Assembly: GCA_052067355.1 (NCBI GenBank)
Contig: JBQHQH010000001.1
Span: 62,001-126,000, forward strand
DNA from: CABMKH01 sp040797625
Lineage (GTDB): Bacteria; Bacillota; Clostridia; Tissierellales; Tissierellaceae
Length of the DNA: 64,000 nt
Reading direction: 5' to 3'
The translations under genes and the position numbers were made by a program. Shown piece by piece: positions 18,887 to 27,415 of this stretch; the stretch's first letter is position 1; the number at the start of each line of letters is the position of its first letter. The notes under the pieces are model-generated. The model was not told the DNA's origin and made no database searches. It saw only the letters and a program-made list of their open reading frames with translations.

Positions 18887-20071
18887 ATGAATAGAACTAT
18901 TGGTACTACAGTGAGAGGAATAAGAACCCCCATAGTCAAAGAAGGGGATGACTTAATTAACATTGTAGTTGATTCTGTATTAGAAGCTGCTAAAAGTGAG
19001 AATTTTCAAATTCAAGATAGAGATGTCATTGGAATAACTGAATCTTTAGTAGCTAGAGCACAGGGTAATTATGCCACTGTTGATGCAATTGCAAAAGATG
19101 TGGCAGCTAAATTTCATGATGAAATCGGTATTGTTTTCCCTATATTAAGTAGAAATAGATTTTCAATATTGTTAAAAGGGTTCGCAATGAGTAATAGAAA
19201 AATTCATCTTCTGTTGAGCTATCCATCAGACGAAGTTGGAAACCATCTAATGGATATAGATAAAATGGACGAACTGGATATCAATCCCTATTCTGATGTA
19301 TTAACTGAAGAAGATTACAGAAGATTATTTGGGGATAAAGTAACTCATCCTTTTACAGGAATAGACTATGTAAATCTATATAAGGAAATGGGAAATGGAA
19401 ATATACATATCTATTTTTCTAATGACCCCCGTACCATACTTAATTATACCAAAGATGTCTTAGTAGCCAATGTCCATGAAAGAAAGAGGACTAAAAGAAT
19501 TTTAAAATCTGCTGGTGCAAATCTAGTATTTGGAATAGATGATATACTGGCTTCTCCTGTAGATGGAAGTGGATATAATCCAGAATATGGACTATTAGGT
19601 TCCAACTTGGCATCAGATCATGAAGTAAAGCTATTTCCTAGAAATAGTCAATATTACGTTGAAGAGATACAAAAAAAGCTCATAGAGAAAACTGGAAAAA
19701 ATGTGGAAGTTATGGTCTATGGCGATGGAGCCTTTAAGGATCCTGTAGGAAAGATTTGGGAACTTGCAGACCCAGTAGTATCCCCTGGATACACAAAAGG
19801 ACTATGCGGAACTCCTAATGAGCTTAAGCTAAAATATGTAGTAGATACTGAATTAAGCGATTTAAATAAAGAAGATATCTTAGCTGCAGTTAAACAAAAG
19901 ATATATAGTAAAGATATAGATCTATTAGGTCAAGCTGAGTCTTTAGGTACTACTCCTAGACAGATAACAGATCTATTAGGCAGTCTATGTGATTTAACTA
20001 GTGGTAGCGGAGATAAGGGTACTCCAGTAGTCCTTGTCCAAGGATATTTTGATAATTTTGCAACTGAATAA
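18887..20071 (+). CDS. CofE-like (F420-0:L-glutamate ligase domain) protein
   Basis: A 394-residue protein of the F420 ligase domain family. The N-terminal RTIGTTVRGIRTPIVKEGDDL, the DRDVIGITESLVARAQGN segment and VYGDGAFKDPVGKIWELADP fit. In methanogens and actinobacteria CofE adds glutamates to coenzyme F420; here no other F420 gene is nearby, and the anaerobic Firmicutes carrying this longer form are not known as F420 makers. The true substrate is therefore open. GGGAGG lies ahead of the ATG. Terminators on both strands follow. Confidence 0.8.
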   Translation: MNRTIGTTVRGIRTPIVKEGDDLINIVVDSVLEAAKSENFQIQDRDVIGITESLVARAQGNYATVDAIAKDVAAKFHDEIGIVFPILSRNRFSILLKGFAMSNRKIHLLLSYPSDEVGNHLMDIDKMDELDINPYSDVLTEEDYRRLFGDKVTHPFTGIDYVNLYKEMGNGNIHIYFSNDPRTILNYTKDVLVANVHERKRTKRILKSAGANLVFGIDDILASPVDGSGYNPEYGLLGSNLASDHEVKLFPRNSQYYVEEIQKKLIEKTGKNVEVMVYGDGAFKDPVGKIWELADPVVSPGYTKGLCGTPNELKLKYVVDTELSDLNKEDILAAVKQKIYSKDIDLLGQAESLGTTPRQITDLLGSLCDLTSGSGDKGTPVVLVQGYFDNFATE

Positions 20072-20095
20072 AAGCGTAAGTCTTCTTTATAGCAC

Positions 20096-20133
20096 AAAAT
20101 TGTAGGGAATTAAAATTTCCCTACAATTTTTTC
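20096..20133 (+). terminator. terminator after the CofE-like gene
   Basis: A 14-bp stem AAAATTGTAGGGAA with its complement (20117-20130), followed by T residues, 24 bases after the stop codon. Confidence 0.85.
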
Positions 20134-20160
20134 AATAGTAAAATAATATCTTTTAGATAA

Positions 20161-20198
20161 AAGAAGAAGTCCATATCAATATGATAGGACTTCTTCTT
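20161..20198 (-). terminator. terminator after tyrosine phenol-lyase
   Basis: A perfect 12-bp stem (20161-20172 with 20187-20198) lies 10 bases beyond the tpl stop on the minus strand and is followed there by a T-rich run. Confidence 0.8.
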
Positions 20199-20208
20199 AA
20201 AATTATTT

Positions 20209-21588
20209 TTAAATCTCTTCGAATCTAGCTGTGAAGAATCTCAATTGTTTTGGTTCATATACGAATCTCAATCCCTTGATGTCTTCTTTATGTTTATATA
20301 GGCTTATAACTGCATCTGCTACTACATCCATATGTCTATAAGTATAAACTCTTCTTGGTATAGTAAGTCTTACTGTCTCTAATTTTGGCTTGTGGTTTTC
20401 ACCAGTTTTTATATCTCTACCAGCTGATACTATACCTCTTTCCATGGATCTAACTCCTGATTCAACATATAGATTAGCTGCCAATGCTTGTGCTGGGAAT
20501 TGTTCTTGATCTAGATGTGGGCAGAATCTCCTAGCATCTAAGAATACTGCGTGGCCTCCAACTGGCTCTACAATTGGTACTCCTGCCTCTTTTAATTTTT
20601 CTCCTAGATATCTAACTTGAAGTATTCTATGTCTGATATATTCATATTGAAGAGATTCCTTAAGACCTATTGCTAATGCTTCCATGTCTCTACCAGCCAT
20701 TCCACCATAAGATGGCATACCTTCGAATACTACTACTAATTCCTTAGCTGCTAAGAATAAATCTTCGTCTCTTAATGCTAAGAAACCACCTATATTTACT
20801 ATACCGTCTTTTTTACCACTCATGGTAGCTCCGTCTGAATAGCTAAACATCTCTCTGACTATATCTTTGATTGTCTTATCTTGATACCCTTCTTCTTGTT
20901 CTTTTATAAAGTATGCATTTTCAACACATCTAGTTGCATCATAGAATACCTTAATTCCATGTTTTGCAGTAAGTTCTCTTACGGCTTTCATATTTGCCAT
21001 GGAAACTGGTTGACCACCTGCTAGATTAACTGTAACTGCCAAGCATACATAAGCTATATTTTCTGCACCTTTTTCCTCAATAAGTCTTTCTAATTTATTA
21101 ACATCTATATTTCCCTTAAATGGGATATCAAGAGCAGCATCATGAGCTTCATCTCTAATTATATCTACAAATATACCACCATTAGATTCTTGATGGTATC
21201 TAGTTGTAGTAAAATACATATTTCCAGGAACATATTGGCCAGGTTTAATAGCTATCCTTGAAAGTATATTTTCAGCACCACGGCCTTGATGTGTTGGAAC
21301 TAGATGCTCAAAACCAAATACGTCTCTAACTGTCTCCTCTAGATGTTTAAAGTTCTTACTTCCTGCATATGCTTCATCACCTTGCATCATTCCAGCCCAT
21401 TGCTTATCACTCATTGCATTAGTTCCACTATCTGTTAGTAAGTCTATATATACATCTTCTGAGTCGATTAAAAATGTATTGTATCCTGCTTCCTTAACAA
21501 CCTTTTTTCTTTCTTCTTTGTTAATCATCTTTACAGTCTCAACACTTTTAATTCTAAATGGTTCTGCTGGATATTTGTTCATGTCCAT
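20209..21588 (-). CDS. tpl: tyrosine phenol-lyase
   Basis: A PLP beta-eliminating lyase of 459 residues: L-tyrosine plus water gives phenol, pyruvate and ammonia. The sequence follows Citrobacter TPL closely from memory across the whole length (NKYPAEPFRIKSVETV, LLTDSGTNAMSDKQWAGMM, PTHQGRGAEN, the PLP lysine in MSGKKDG, and the C-terminal EPKQLRFFTARF with two Phe residues). Those features favour TPL over tryptophanase. It lies downstream of a Na+-dependent transporter and a TyrR-like activator, an arrangement that fits tyrosine catabolism. No separate promoter or terminator is obvious in the 106 bases between it and the transporter gene, so the two are probably one operon. Confidence 0.93.
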   Translation of the reverse strand: MDMNKYPAEPFRIKSVETVKMINKEERKKVVKEAGYNTFLIDSEDVYIDLLTDSGTNAMSDKQWAGMMQGDEAYAGSKNFKHLEETVRDVFGFEHLVPTHQGRGAENILSRIAIKPGQYVPGNMYFTTTRYHQESNGGIFVDIIRDEAHDAALDIPFKGNIDVNKLERLIEEKGAENIAYVCLAVTVNLAGGQPVSMANMKAVRELTAKHGIKVFYDATRCVENAYFIKEQEEGYQDKTIKDIVREMFSYSDGATMSGKKDGIVNIGGFLALRDEDLFLAAKELVVVFEGMPSYGGMAGRDMEALAIGLKESLQYEYIRHRILQVRYLGEKLKEAGVPIVEPVGGHAVFLDARRFCPHLDQEQFPAQALAANLYVESGVRSMERGIVSAGRDIKTGENHKPKLETVRLTIPRRVYTYRHMDVVADAVISLYKHKEDIKGLRFVYEPKQLRFFTARFEEI

Positions 21589-21694
21589 TATAAATTCCCC
21601 CTTATATTTATTGGTTTTTTAAATTTTTATTTAAACCTCACTCATCATTTGATAAAGTAAGGTGTATATCTGCATATTAGAGTTAAAATGTTCT

Positions 21695-23032
21695 TTAACC
21701 TATTCCCCCAAAGACTATTCCCAATACAAGTACTGCAAATGCAATTGGTACATATATATATTTCCCTATATTGATAAGCTTTTTCCCATGTACCTTTTTA
21801 CTACCTTTATCTAGTTCTTCTAGTAACTCATCACTTTCGAGAACATGATACCAAGAATATGCTCCAAGAACTGCACCAAATGGGATGACATATATGGATA
21901 TTGCATCCATCCACATGCCTACCTTAGGTTCTGATTCAATAAATATACCAATTCCTAAACATATTACAGCTAATAGTATTAGAACGCTTTTTCTACCTAA
22001 TTTAAACTTATTCTCTAAAGATTCTCCAACTACTTCAAACATGTTCTGAAGAGAACTAATTCCTGCAAATACTACGGAAACAAAGAATAATATAGCAAAT
22101 AATCTTCCCATAGGTATTTGGGCCAATATCTTTGGTATGGCAATAAACATCAATGGTGGCCCTGCATTTGGTGGTATATCAAATGCAAAACAAGCTGGGA
22201 TAACCACAAGTGCCGAAATTAATGCAGCTATTAAATCAAAGATTCCCGTTGATAATGCCCCACTTACTATATCTTCATCATCTGGCAAATATGCACCATA
22301 TACAATCATTCCACTACCTGTTACCGACAAAGAAAAGAATGCTTGCCCCATGGCCATAACCCATGTCATTGGATTTCCTAAAAATGACCAATCTGGTACA
22401 AATAAATATTTATATCCTTCAACAGCACCTGGTAAAAAAGCAACTCTTATGGCTAATATCAAAAATAAAATAAAGAATGCTGGCATCATAACTTTATTTG
22501 TCTTTTCAATACTCTTTGCACTTAGCATCAATGTCAATAATGTACCTATTACAATTATAAAATGCCATGATAAACTTCCGAAACTACCAGCAGCTTGTTG
22601 AAAAAATACTTCTGACTCAATTTCAAATAATGTCCCAGTAATTGAAGCTACCAATGTCCTAAGTACCCATCCAACTATAATTGCATATCCTATGGCTATA
22701 CCCATGGATCCACATAATGGTATCCACCCTATTTTTTCACCTATTTCTCCTTTTCCTTTAGACTCCCATGCCAATTTATAGGAACCTAATGTACCTGTCT
22801 TTGCTCTTCTTCCAATAGCGAACTCTGCTGATAACCCAACATAGGAAAACAATGCAATAAAGAATAAATATACTAATAAGAATGCCGCTCCTCCATATTT
22901 TCCTAACCTGTAGGGAAAGGCCCATATATTTGCCATTCCTACTGCTGAGCCAACACATGATAATATAAAACCGATCTTTGAGTCAAACTTATTGTGATTC
23001 TCGATATTTCCAGCTGATTTTTTTTCTCCCAT
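21695..23032 (-). CDS. Na+-dependent transporter (NSS family), probably for tyrosine
   Basis: A neurotransmitter:sodium symporter of 445 residues with about 11 membrane helices, the length usual for the bacterial 11-helix branch. Helix 1 carries the Na+ and substrate site pattern GFILSCVGSAVGMANIWAFPYRLGK (given in parts: SCVGSAVGM, NIWAFPYRL). Fusobacterium Tyt1, of the same family, carries tyrosine. Its place between a TyrR-like activator and tyrosine phenol-lyase makes tyrosine uptake the best inference. AGGAGG is placed well before the ATG. A sigma-54 promoter lies upstream. Confidence 0.88.
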   Translation of the reverse strand: MGEKKSAGNIENHNKFDSKIGFILSCVGSAVGMANIWAFPYRLGKYGGAAFLLVYLFFIALFSYVGLSAEFAIGRRAKTGTLGSYKLAWESKGKGEIGEKIGWIPLCGSMGIAIGYAIIVGWVLRTLVASITGTLFEIESEVFFQQAAGSFGSLSWHFIIVIGTLLTLMLSAKSIEKTNKVMMPAFFILFLILAIRVAFLPGAVEGYKYLFVPDWSFLGNPMTWVMAMGQAFFSLSVTGSGMIVYGAYLPDDEDIVSGALSTGIFDLIAALISALVVIPACFAFDIPPNAGPPLMFIAIPKILAQIPMGRLFAILFFVSVVFAGISSLQNMFEVVGESLENKFKLGRKSVLILLAVICLGIGIFIESEPKVGMWMDAISIYVIPFGAVLGAYSWYHVLESDELLEELDKGSKKVHGKKLINIGKYIYVPIAFAVLVLGIVFGGIG

Positions 23033-23187
23033 TGTAAACCTCCTACTCGTTTTAAATTGAATTTTTTAAACTGATCGTAGGTCAATACTCTTATGCCAAT
23101 GGTTTAAACTTACTGACGAAAATCATAGAGACAGTAAATATTTTTCACCTCCATATTATGAAAATGTTTTCTCTACATATTTATATA

Positions 23188-23203
23188 TGCAAATGTCATG
23201 CCA
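23188..23203 (-). promoter_or_regulatory. sigma-54 (-24/-12) promoter of the transporter-tpl unit
   Basis: On the minus strand TGGCATGACATTTGCA (23203 to 23188) matches TGGCAC-N5-TTGCA with the GG and GC elements exactly 12 bases apart. The start of transcription should be near 23177, leaving a leader of about 145 bases before the NSS gene. The activator next door has the GAFTGA loop needed for sigma-54 contact. Confidence 0.85.
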
Positions 23204-23210
23204 TAAAAAT

Positions 23211-23245
23211 AGCAAAGTGAGAATAGCCTAATCCTACACTTTGCT
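23211..23245 (-). terminator. terminator of the TyrR-like regulator gene
   Basis: AGCAAAGTG (23211-23219) and CACTTTGCT (23237-23245) form a 9-bp stem followed on the minus strand by ATTTTTA. It sits between the activator boxes and the -24 element, isolating the transporter unit from read-through. Confidence 0.75.
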
Positions 23246-23263
23246 GTCTTGTCATATTTTTAC

Positions 23264-23321
23264 TGTAAAATACATTTACAAATTATGTAAATATTCTTTA
23301 CAATCGTAAACTTTTTTTACA
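23264..23321. promoter_or_regulatory. three TyrR-like operator boxes (upstream activating sites)
   Basis: Three 17-base palindromes TGTAAA-N5-TTTACA lie at 23264-23280, 23286-23302 and 23305-23321 (the third starts CGTAAA, one mismatch). E. coli TyrR boxes are TGTAAA-N6-TTTACA, one base longer. Centres are 22 and 19 bases apart, about two helix turns, and about 95-136 bases upstream of the predicted start, the usual distance for enhancer sites of sigma-54 activators. The third box overlaps the stop codon of the regulator gene. Confidence 0.8.
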
Positions 23322-24882
23322 AAGTCAAATTAAAATATTTAATCTTATTTATTACAGTGGTATGAGAAATACCTAACGCCCTTGCTATTTCCCTAGAAGA
23401 ATGGTATTTTCTGATTGCTTCACGTATATACCTATACTCTAAATCTTCTATTACCTTTGGCAATTCTATTGGAAATTTAGGTTCGTCCAAACTTTCCATA
23501 CATCTTTCTTCTGCTATATTGGGTTCTTTATGTTGAATCATCAAATGCTCAACATCTATTTTATCCTCTGCAAATATTATTGCCCTTTCCATTACATTTT
23601 GTAATTCTCTCACATTGCCTGGCCAATTATAATTCAATAGTTCATTTAAAGCTTCTTCTGTCATCTCTAATCCACTTTTACCCATGTCCTTACCTAGTAC
23701 TTTGATAAAATTCTTAGCTAAAACTATTATATCCTCTTTTCTCTTCCTAAGAGGTTGTATTTGAACAGGAACTACATTTAATCTATAGTAGAGGTCTTCT
23801 CTAAATGTCTTTCCCCTTACCATAGCTTGTAGATCTCTATGTGTTGCCGATATTATCCTAACATCTATAGATATCTCCTTTTGCCCACCTACTCTGCGAA
23901 TCTTCTTTTCTTGAATGGCACGCAGTATCTTAGCCTGTAAACGCATAGGTAAATCTCCTATTTCATCAAGAAAGAGACTTCCTCCTGTTGCCAACTCAAA
24001 TAATCCCTGCTTTCCTGAATTATTTGCCCCTGTAAACGCTCCCTTTTCATATCCAAAGAATTCACTTTCCATCAATCCATCAGGAACTGCAGAACAGTTT
24101 ACTGCTACAAATGGTCCATAGCTTCGATTGCTACTCATATGTATGGCTCTTGCAAACAATTCCTTTCCCGTTCCACTTTCTCCAAGTATCAGAATACTGG
24201 ATTCAGTCTTCGCTACAGATTCTGCCAATGACTTAGTGTCATTGATTGATTTAGATATTCCCACTATATCTTCAAATGTATTCATCGATGGTCTAGAGAT
24301 GGATTGTACCAACCTTCTGATTTCATCCATCTCCCTCAATATGAGTAATGCTCCAATCTTCTTGCCATCTTCATTTTTTACCAACCTTATATCCATGATG
24401 ACATTTACATCCTTGCCTCTAATCTTTTGAGAGATCTCTATTCCCTCTTTGTCCTCTATATTTATCTCAGGATCATATATGTTAATGGGAACTATTCTTG
24501 CTATATTGTAATTTACATCTTCTGGTTCAATACTCAATAAGCCTACTGCCTTGCTATTGTAGTATAGTATTTCTCCCTTCTGCCCTACCGCTACTACTCC
24601 AACAGTCATATTGTTTATTATGGTCTGTAATTCTTTTGCTCGTCTTTCAAAATCTAACATATCTAATTTTACTATATCTAAGATTTCTTTAACTTCTCTT
24701 TTTAACCAATCTTCAAATCCTTCCCAACTCTTTTTTTTCCCTTCTAATTCAACAGAAATATAAGGAGGATTTATCTCCATCTTTATTATATTCATATTTC
24801 GCAAAGTCAAGGCGTCCACTATCTTCTTTGCCATACCTATCTTCTTGTCTTCTACTAAAAACTTCATCCTTCTATTTATCAT
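23317..24882 (-). CDS. TyrR-like sigma-54-dependent transcriptional activator
   Basis: A 521-residue enhancer-binding protein. The order is an ACT-like N-terminal domain (about 1-75), a PAS domain (about 80-190), an AAA+ domain (Walker A GESGTGKE, the sigma-54 contact loop GAFTGA, Walker B LFLDEIGD) and a C-terminal helix-turn-helix (SSREIARALGISHTTVINKI). ACT-PAS-AAA-HTH is the TyrR arrangement, but E. coli TyrR has lost GAFTGA, whereas this protein keeps it and should work with sigma-54. Three TyrR-like boxes and a -24/-12 promoter lie just downstream, ahead of the tyrosine transporter and tpl. An aromatic amino acid is the likely effector. The ATG is five bases after GAGGTG. Confidence 0.92.
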   Translation of the reverse strand: MINRRMKFLVEDKKIGMAKKIVDALTLRNMNIIKMEINPPYISVELEGKKKSWEGFEDWLKREVKEILDIVKLDMLDFERRAKELQTIINNMTVGVVAVGQKGEILYYNSKAVGLLSIEPEDVNYNIARIVPINIYDPEINIEDKEGIEISQKIRGKDVNVIMDIRLVKNEDGKKIGALLILREMDEIRRLVQSISRPSMNTFEDIVGISKSINDTKSLAESVAKTESSILILGESGTGKELFARAIHMSSNRSYGPFVAVNCSAVPDGLMESEFFGYEKGAFTGANNSGKQGLFELATGGSLFLDEIGDLPMRLQAKILRAIQEKKIRRVGGQKEISIDVRIISATHRDLQAMVRGKTFREDLYYRLNVVPVQIQPLRKRKEDIIVLAKNFIKVLGKDMGKSGLEMTEEALNELLNYNWPGNVRELQNVMERAIIFAEDKIDVEHLMIQHKEPNIAEERCMESLDEPKFPIELPKVIEDLEYRYIREAIRKYHSSREIARALGISHTTVINKIKYFNLTL

Positions 24883-24910
24883 ATGTACACCTCACAATCC
24901 ATTATACTCT

Positions 24911-25348
24911 TCAGTCCACATATTCAATATCTAAATGTATATTCTCAGGCATTGATTTAAGATTTGTCTTTACTATAATAAACGGATAATCATATTCTTG
25001 TGGCAATATTTCATTCGGATCTGGATCTATAAACTTTGCATATACTACTATGTCAAATTTATCTTTAGATGAACTTTCCTTTACTATTTTCTCTATATCT
25101 ACAAAAAACCCCTTTGATTTCTTTTCTCCTCGTGCAACTACTACATATATATCATCTCTATATTTGCAAGTCATTGCCCTTTCTTCCATAATATACTTAG
25201 GTAGCATCTCAACTATCTTCTCTGGAATATCCTTCTCCTCTAATTCTTTAAATTTAATCAATCCCTCCTTACCTTTTATTATCTTAGGTACAATAAGGCT
25301 ACCCATTATAATGACCAAGGCCAAGCCAAAAATCAAATATCTCTTCAA
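24911..25348 (-). CDS. membrane-anchored PrcB-like domain protein
   Basis: A 145-residue protein with one N-terminal hydrophobic segment (residues 4-22) and an outer domain. The stretch DDIYVVVARGEKKSKGFFVD resembles the PrcB C-terminal domain (protease complex subunit), which has the pattern V-x-V-A-R-G-E-x-x-x-G-G/F. It is 28 bases upstream of the TyrR-like gene on the same strand. No functional tie to tyrosine metabolism can be seen. Confidence 0.6.
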   Translation of the reverse strand: MKRYLIFGLALVIIMGSLIVPKIIKGKEGLIKFKELEEKDIPEKIVEMLPKYIMEERAMTCKYRDDIYVVVARGEKKSKGFFVDIEKIVKESSSKDKFDIVVYAKFIDPDPNEILPQEYDYPFIIVKTNLKSMPENIHLDIEYVD

Positions 25349-25424
25349 CTTAATCCCCCCAATTACATAGTAAACATCTCTATAATATTACTATTCTATA
25401 TAGGTGTGGATTATTCAATATATT

Positions 25425-25465
25425 AAATTCAATTCACAATGCACAGTTCATAGTTCTACAACTGA
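25425..25465. repeat. short AATTCACAATGCAC-type repeat
   Basis: The segment around AATTCACAATGCACAGTTCA recalls a low-complexity repeat seen between genes in many Firmicutes. A diverged copy in the opposite orientation lies at about 56010-56050. No function is apparent. Confidence 0.35.
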
Positions 25466-25487
25466 CATACGTTTTCCTTATCCGTTT

Positions 25488-25517
25488 AAAAAAGACCTCT
25501 AAACTATGTCAGAGGTC
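25488..25517 (-). terminator. terminator of the wall polysaccharide operon
   Basis: GACCTCT (25494-25500) and AGAGGTC (25511-25517) form a stem followed on the minus strand by a T6 run, 18 bases after the tagA-like stop codon. Confidence 0.8.
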
Positions 25518-25534
25518 CTAAGATTGTCCATATG

Positions 25535-26290
25535 TTACTTGATTACATCTCTATTGAACAACACATATATCATAAATTTAGGCAGTACTAATTGCCTCTT
25601 AAACCTTGAAGGTTCCTTTAGCAATCTATATAGCCATTCTAATCCAAGTTTTTGATATATCTCTGGTGCTCTTTTAGCATTTCCAGATAAAATATCCATA
25701 ACACCTCCATTGCCTATGATTACCTTACCCTTTAATCTATGCCTATTCGCATCTATCCATATCTCTTGCTTTGGAAACCCTAGCCCTACAAATATAATAT
25801 CTGGATTTGATCTGTTTATATCATCTATTATCTCTAGCTCTTCCTCTTCACCTACTAAGCCAATATGACTTCCTTTAAAAAATCCATGATGAAATCCTGC
25901 AATCCGAATATTAGGATATCTTTCCTCTATATTCTTAGCTGCATCCTTAGCTACTCCATCTTTTCCACCTAATAGATATAGACTATAACTATTTTTATTT
26001 GCGATTTCTAGCATCTTCATAGAGGTATCAAATCCCGTTACCCTTTCCTTTAAAGGTCTCTTTTGAATTCTAGATCCATAGATAAGTCCTATACCATCTG
26101 GTATAATCAGATCTCCCCTATTTATGAGTTCCATCAACTCTTTATCATCTTTAGCTACCATTACAATTTCCGTATTTGGGGTATAGATCACCTTTAAACT
26201 ATCCCCTTTTAGAAATTCATCTACTATATCAGTCACTTCATCTAAACTGGTATTATGTATCTTTACTCCAAATACATCTACTATATCCAC
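25535..26290 (-). CDS. WecG/TagA/CpsF family glycosyltransferase (GT26)
   Basis: A 251-residue cytoplasmic glycosyltransferase. DVFGVKIHNTSLDEV, TPNTEIVM, LIIPDGIGLIYGSRI, LYLLGGKDGVA and VGLGFPKQEIWI are the family motifs. TagA adds N-acetylmannosamine to the lipid-linked GlcNAc in teichoic acid linkage units. In CsaB loci it is thought to start the pyruvylated secondary wall polysaccharide. Its GTG start follows the csaB stop codon directly; AGGTG lies five bases before it. Last gene of the operon. Confidence 0.92.
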   Translation of the reverse strand: MDIVDVFGVKIHNTSLDEVTDIVDEFLKGDSLKVIYTPNTEIVMVAKDDKELMELINRGDLIIPDGIGLIYGSRIQKRPLKERVTGFDTSMKMLEIANKNSYSLYLLGGKDGVAKDAAKNIEERYPNIRIAGFHHGFFKGSHIGLVGEEEELEIIDDINRSNPDIIFVGLGFPKQEIWIDANRHRLKGKVIIGNGGVMDILSGNAKRAPEIYQKLGLEWLYRLLKEPSRFKRQLVLPKFMIYVLFNRDVIK

Positions 26291-27400
26291 CTAATCACCT
26301 ATCCCCAATAAATCTAAAGCCATTTTTACATTCAATAGAGCTTTTTTCTTTAATTCTTTGTCTCGCCTTTTTAAATTATCTTTAAGTTCTTCTCTTCTCT
26401 TCCATGCATCATCTATGTTCTCAACTAGCTTTTCATACTCTAGATCTTCTACATGACATATATGTTCCATCTCTAAGGAGCTTAATATGCCGTCTACCTT
26501 TGGATCATAAGATAAACCTACCATCGGCACCTCCTGAGTAGCAGCATATATTAGAGAATGGAGTCTCATAGCTACTATGAGATCCAATATCTTTATAATT
26601 CCCATTATCTCTTCGACATTATATCTATCTCTAAGTACAAAGCATTCCTCGGTCTTCACATTACCTAATACTTTTAGACTAATATCCAAGTCCTCAGGAT
26701 AGTGCATGGGAATTAAAAGCACCTTTATATTATACTTATCTGTTACATAATCTATGGCCCTAGAAATGATATCTATTAGTCCATCATCATTTTTCCATTT
26801 TCTTATAGAAATACCTATAAATCCTTCACTTAGTGGAATAGACTCTGCCTTCAATATATCCTTTACCCTATTATCTGAAACTGGTTCTAGAGTAAAGACA
26901 GGATCTGCAGTCACCATTATATTTTCATTATATATATTCATATCCTGTATATATCTTCTAGAATCCTCTTCTCTTAAGGTAATTAAATCCACCTTGTTTA
27001 ATATTAATCTAGTTAAAAATCTATTTATTTTCTTGTCTATAGGTCCAATACCATTGGCATAGACCATGACTGGCTTTTTTAACATCTTTGCCAATGTCAT
27101 AATAGCTAAATAATAAAATAAAGATCTAGTACTAGTTACATCCTGTAAAAGACTTCCACCGCCACTTATAAGTAGAGATGTCTCTCTAATAGATTTAAAT
27201 ACTTCCTTTAGTTTAAACCTATTAACTGCATTTACATCATACATCTCTCTAGTCTTTTCTGGATTATTAGATAAAACTACTATCTCTATATTTTCATCAG
27301 ATTTCCTTATATCTTTTACTATGGCCTTCAGTATTGCGTCATCACCGCTATTGTCAAATCCATAATATCCAGACATGAGTATTGATTTAACTGAGTTCAT
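26291..27400 (-). CDS. csaB: polysaccharide pyruvyl transferase CsaB
   Basis: A 369-residue enzyme that adds a ketal pyruvate to a secondary cell-wall polysaccharide, the group recognised by SLH domains of S-layer proteins. SGYYGFDNSGDDAIL at the N-terminus, GGGSLLQDVTS and the C-terminal AMRLHSLIYAA and GLSYDPKV motifs are typical. AAAGGAG precedes the ATG. It lies between the ligase-like gene and tagA. No SLH protein is in the window, but the pairing predicts them elsewhere. Confidence 0.92.
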   Translation of the reverse strand: MNSVKSILMSGYYGFDNSGDDAILKAIVKDIRKSDENIEIVVLSNNPEKTREMYDVNAVNRFKLKEVFKSIRETSLLISGGGSLLQDVTSTRSLFYYLAIMTLAKMLKKPVMVYANGIGPIDKKINRFLTRLILNKVDLITLREEDSRRYIQDMNIYNENIMVTADPVFTLEPVSDNRVKDILKAESIPLSEGFIGISIRKWKNDDGLIDIISRAIDYVTDKYNIKVLLIPMHYPEDLDISLKVLGNVKTEECFVLRDRYNVEEIMGIIKILDLIVAMRLHSLIYAATQEVPMVGLSYDPKVDGILSSLEMEHICHVEDLEYEKLVENIDDAWKRREELKDNLKRRDKELKKKALLNVKMALDLLGIGD

Positions 27401-27415
27401 ATAAATTCTCCTTTG

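Noticed and set aside
20209..21588. Tryptophanase as the identity of the lyase
   Set aside because: The N-terminus, the middle region and the RFFTARF end follow tyrosine phenol-lyase; the TyrR-like regulator agrees.
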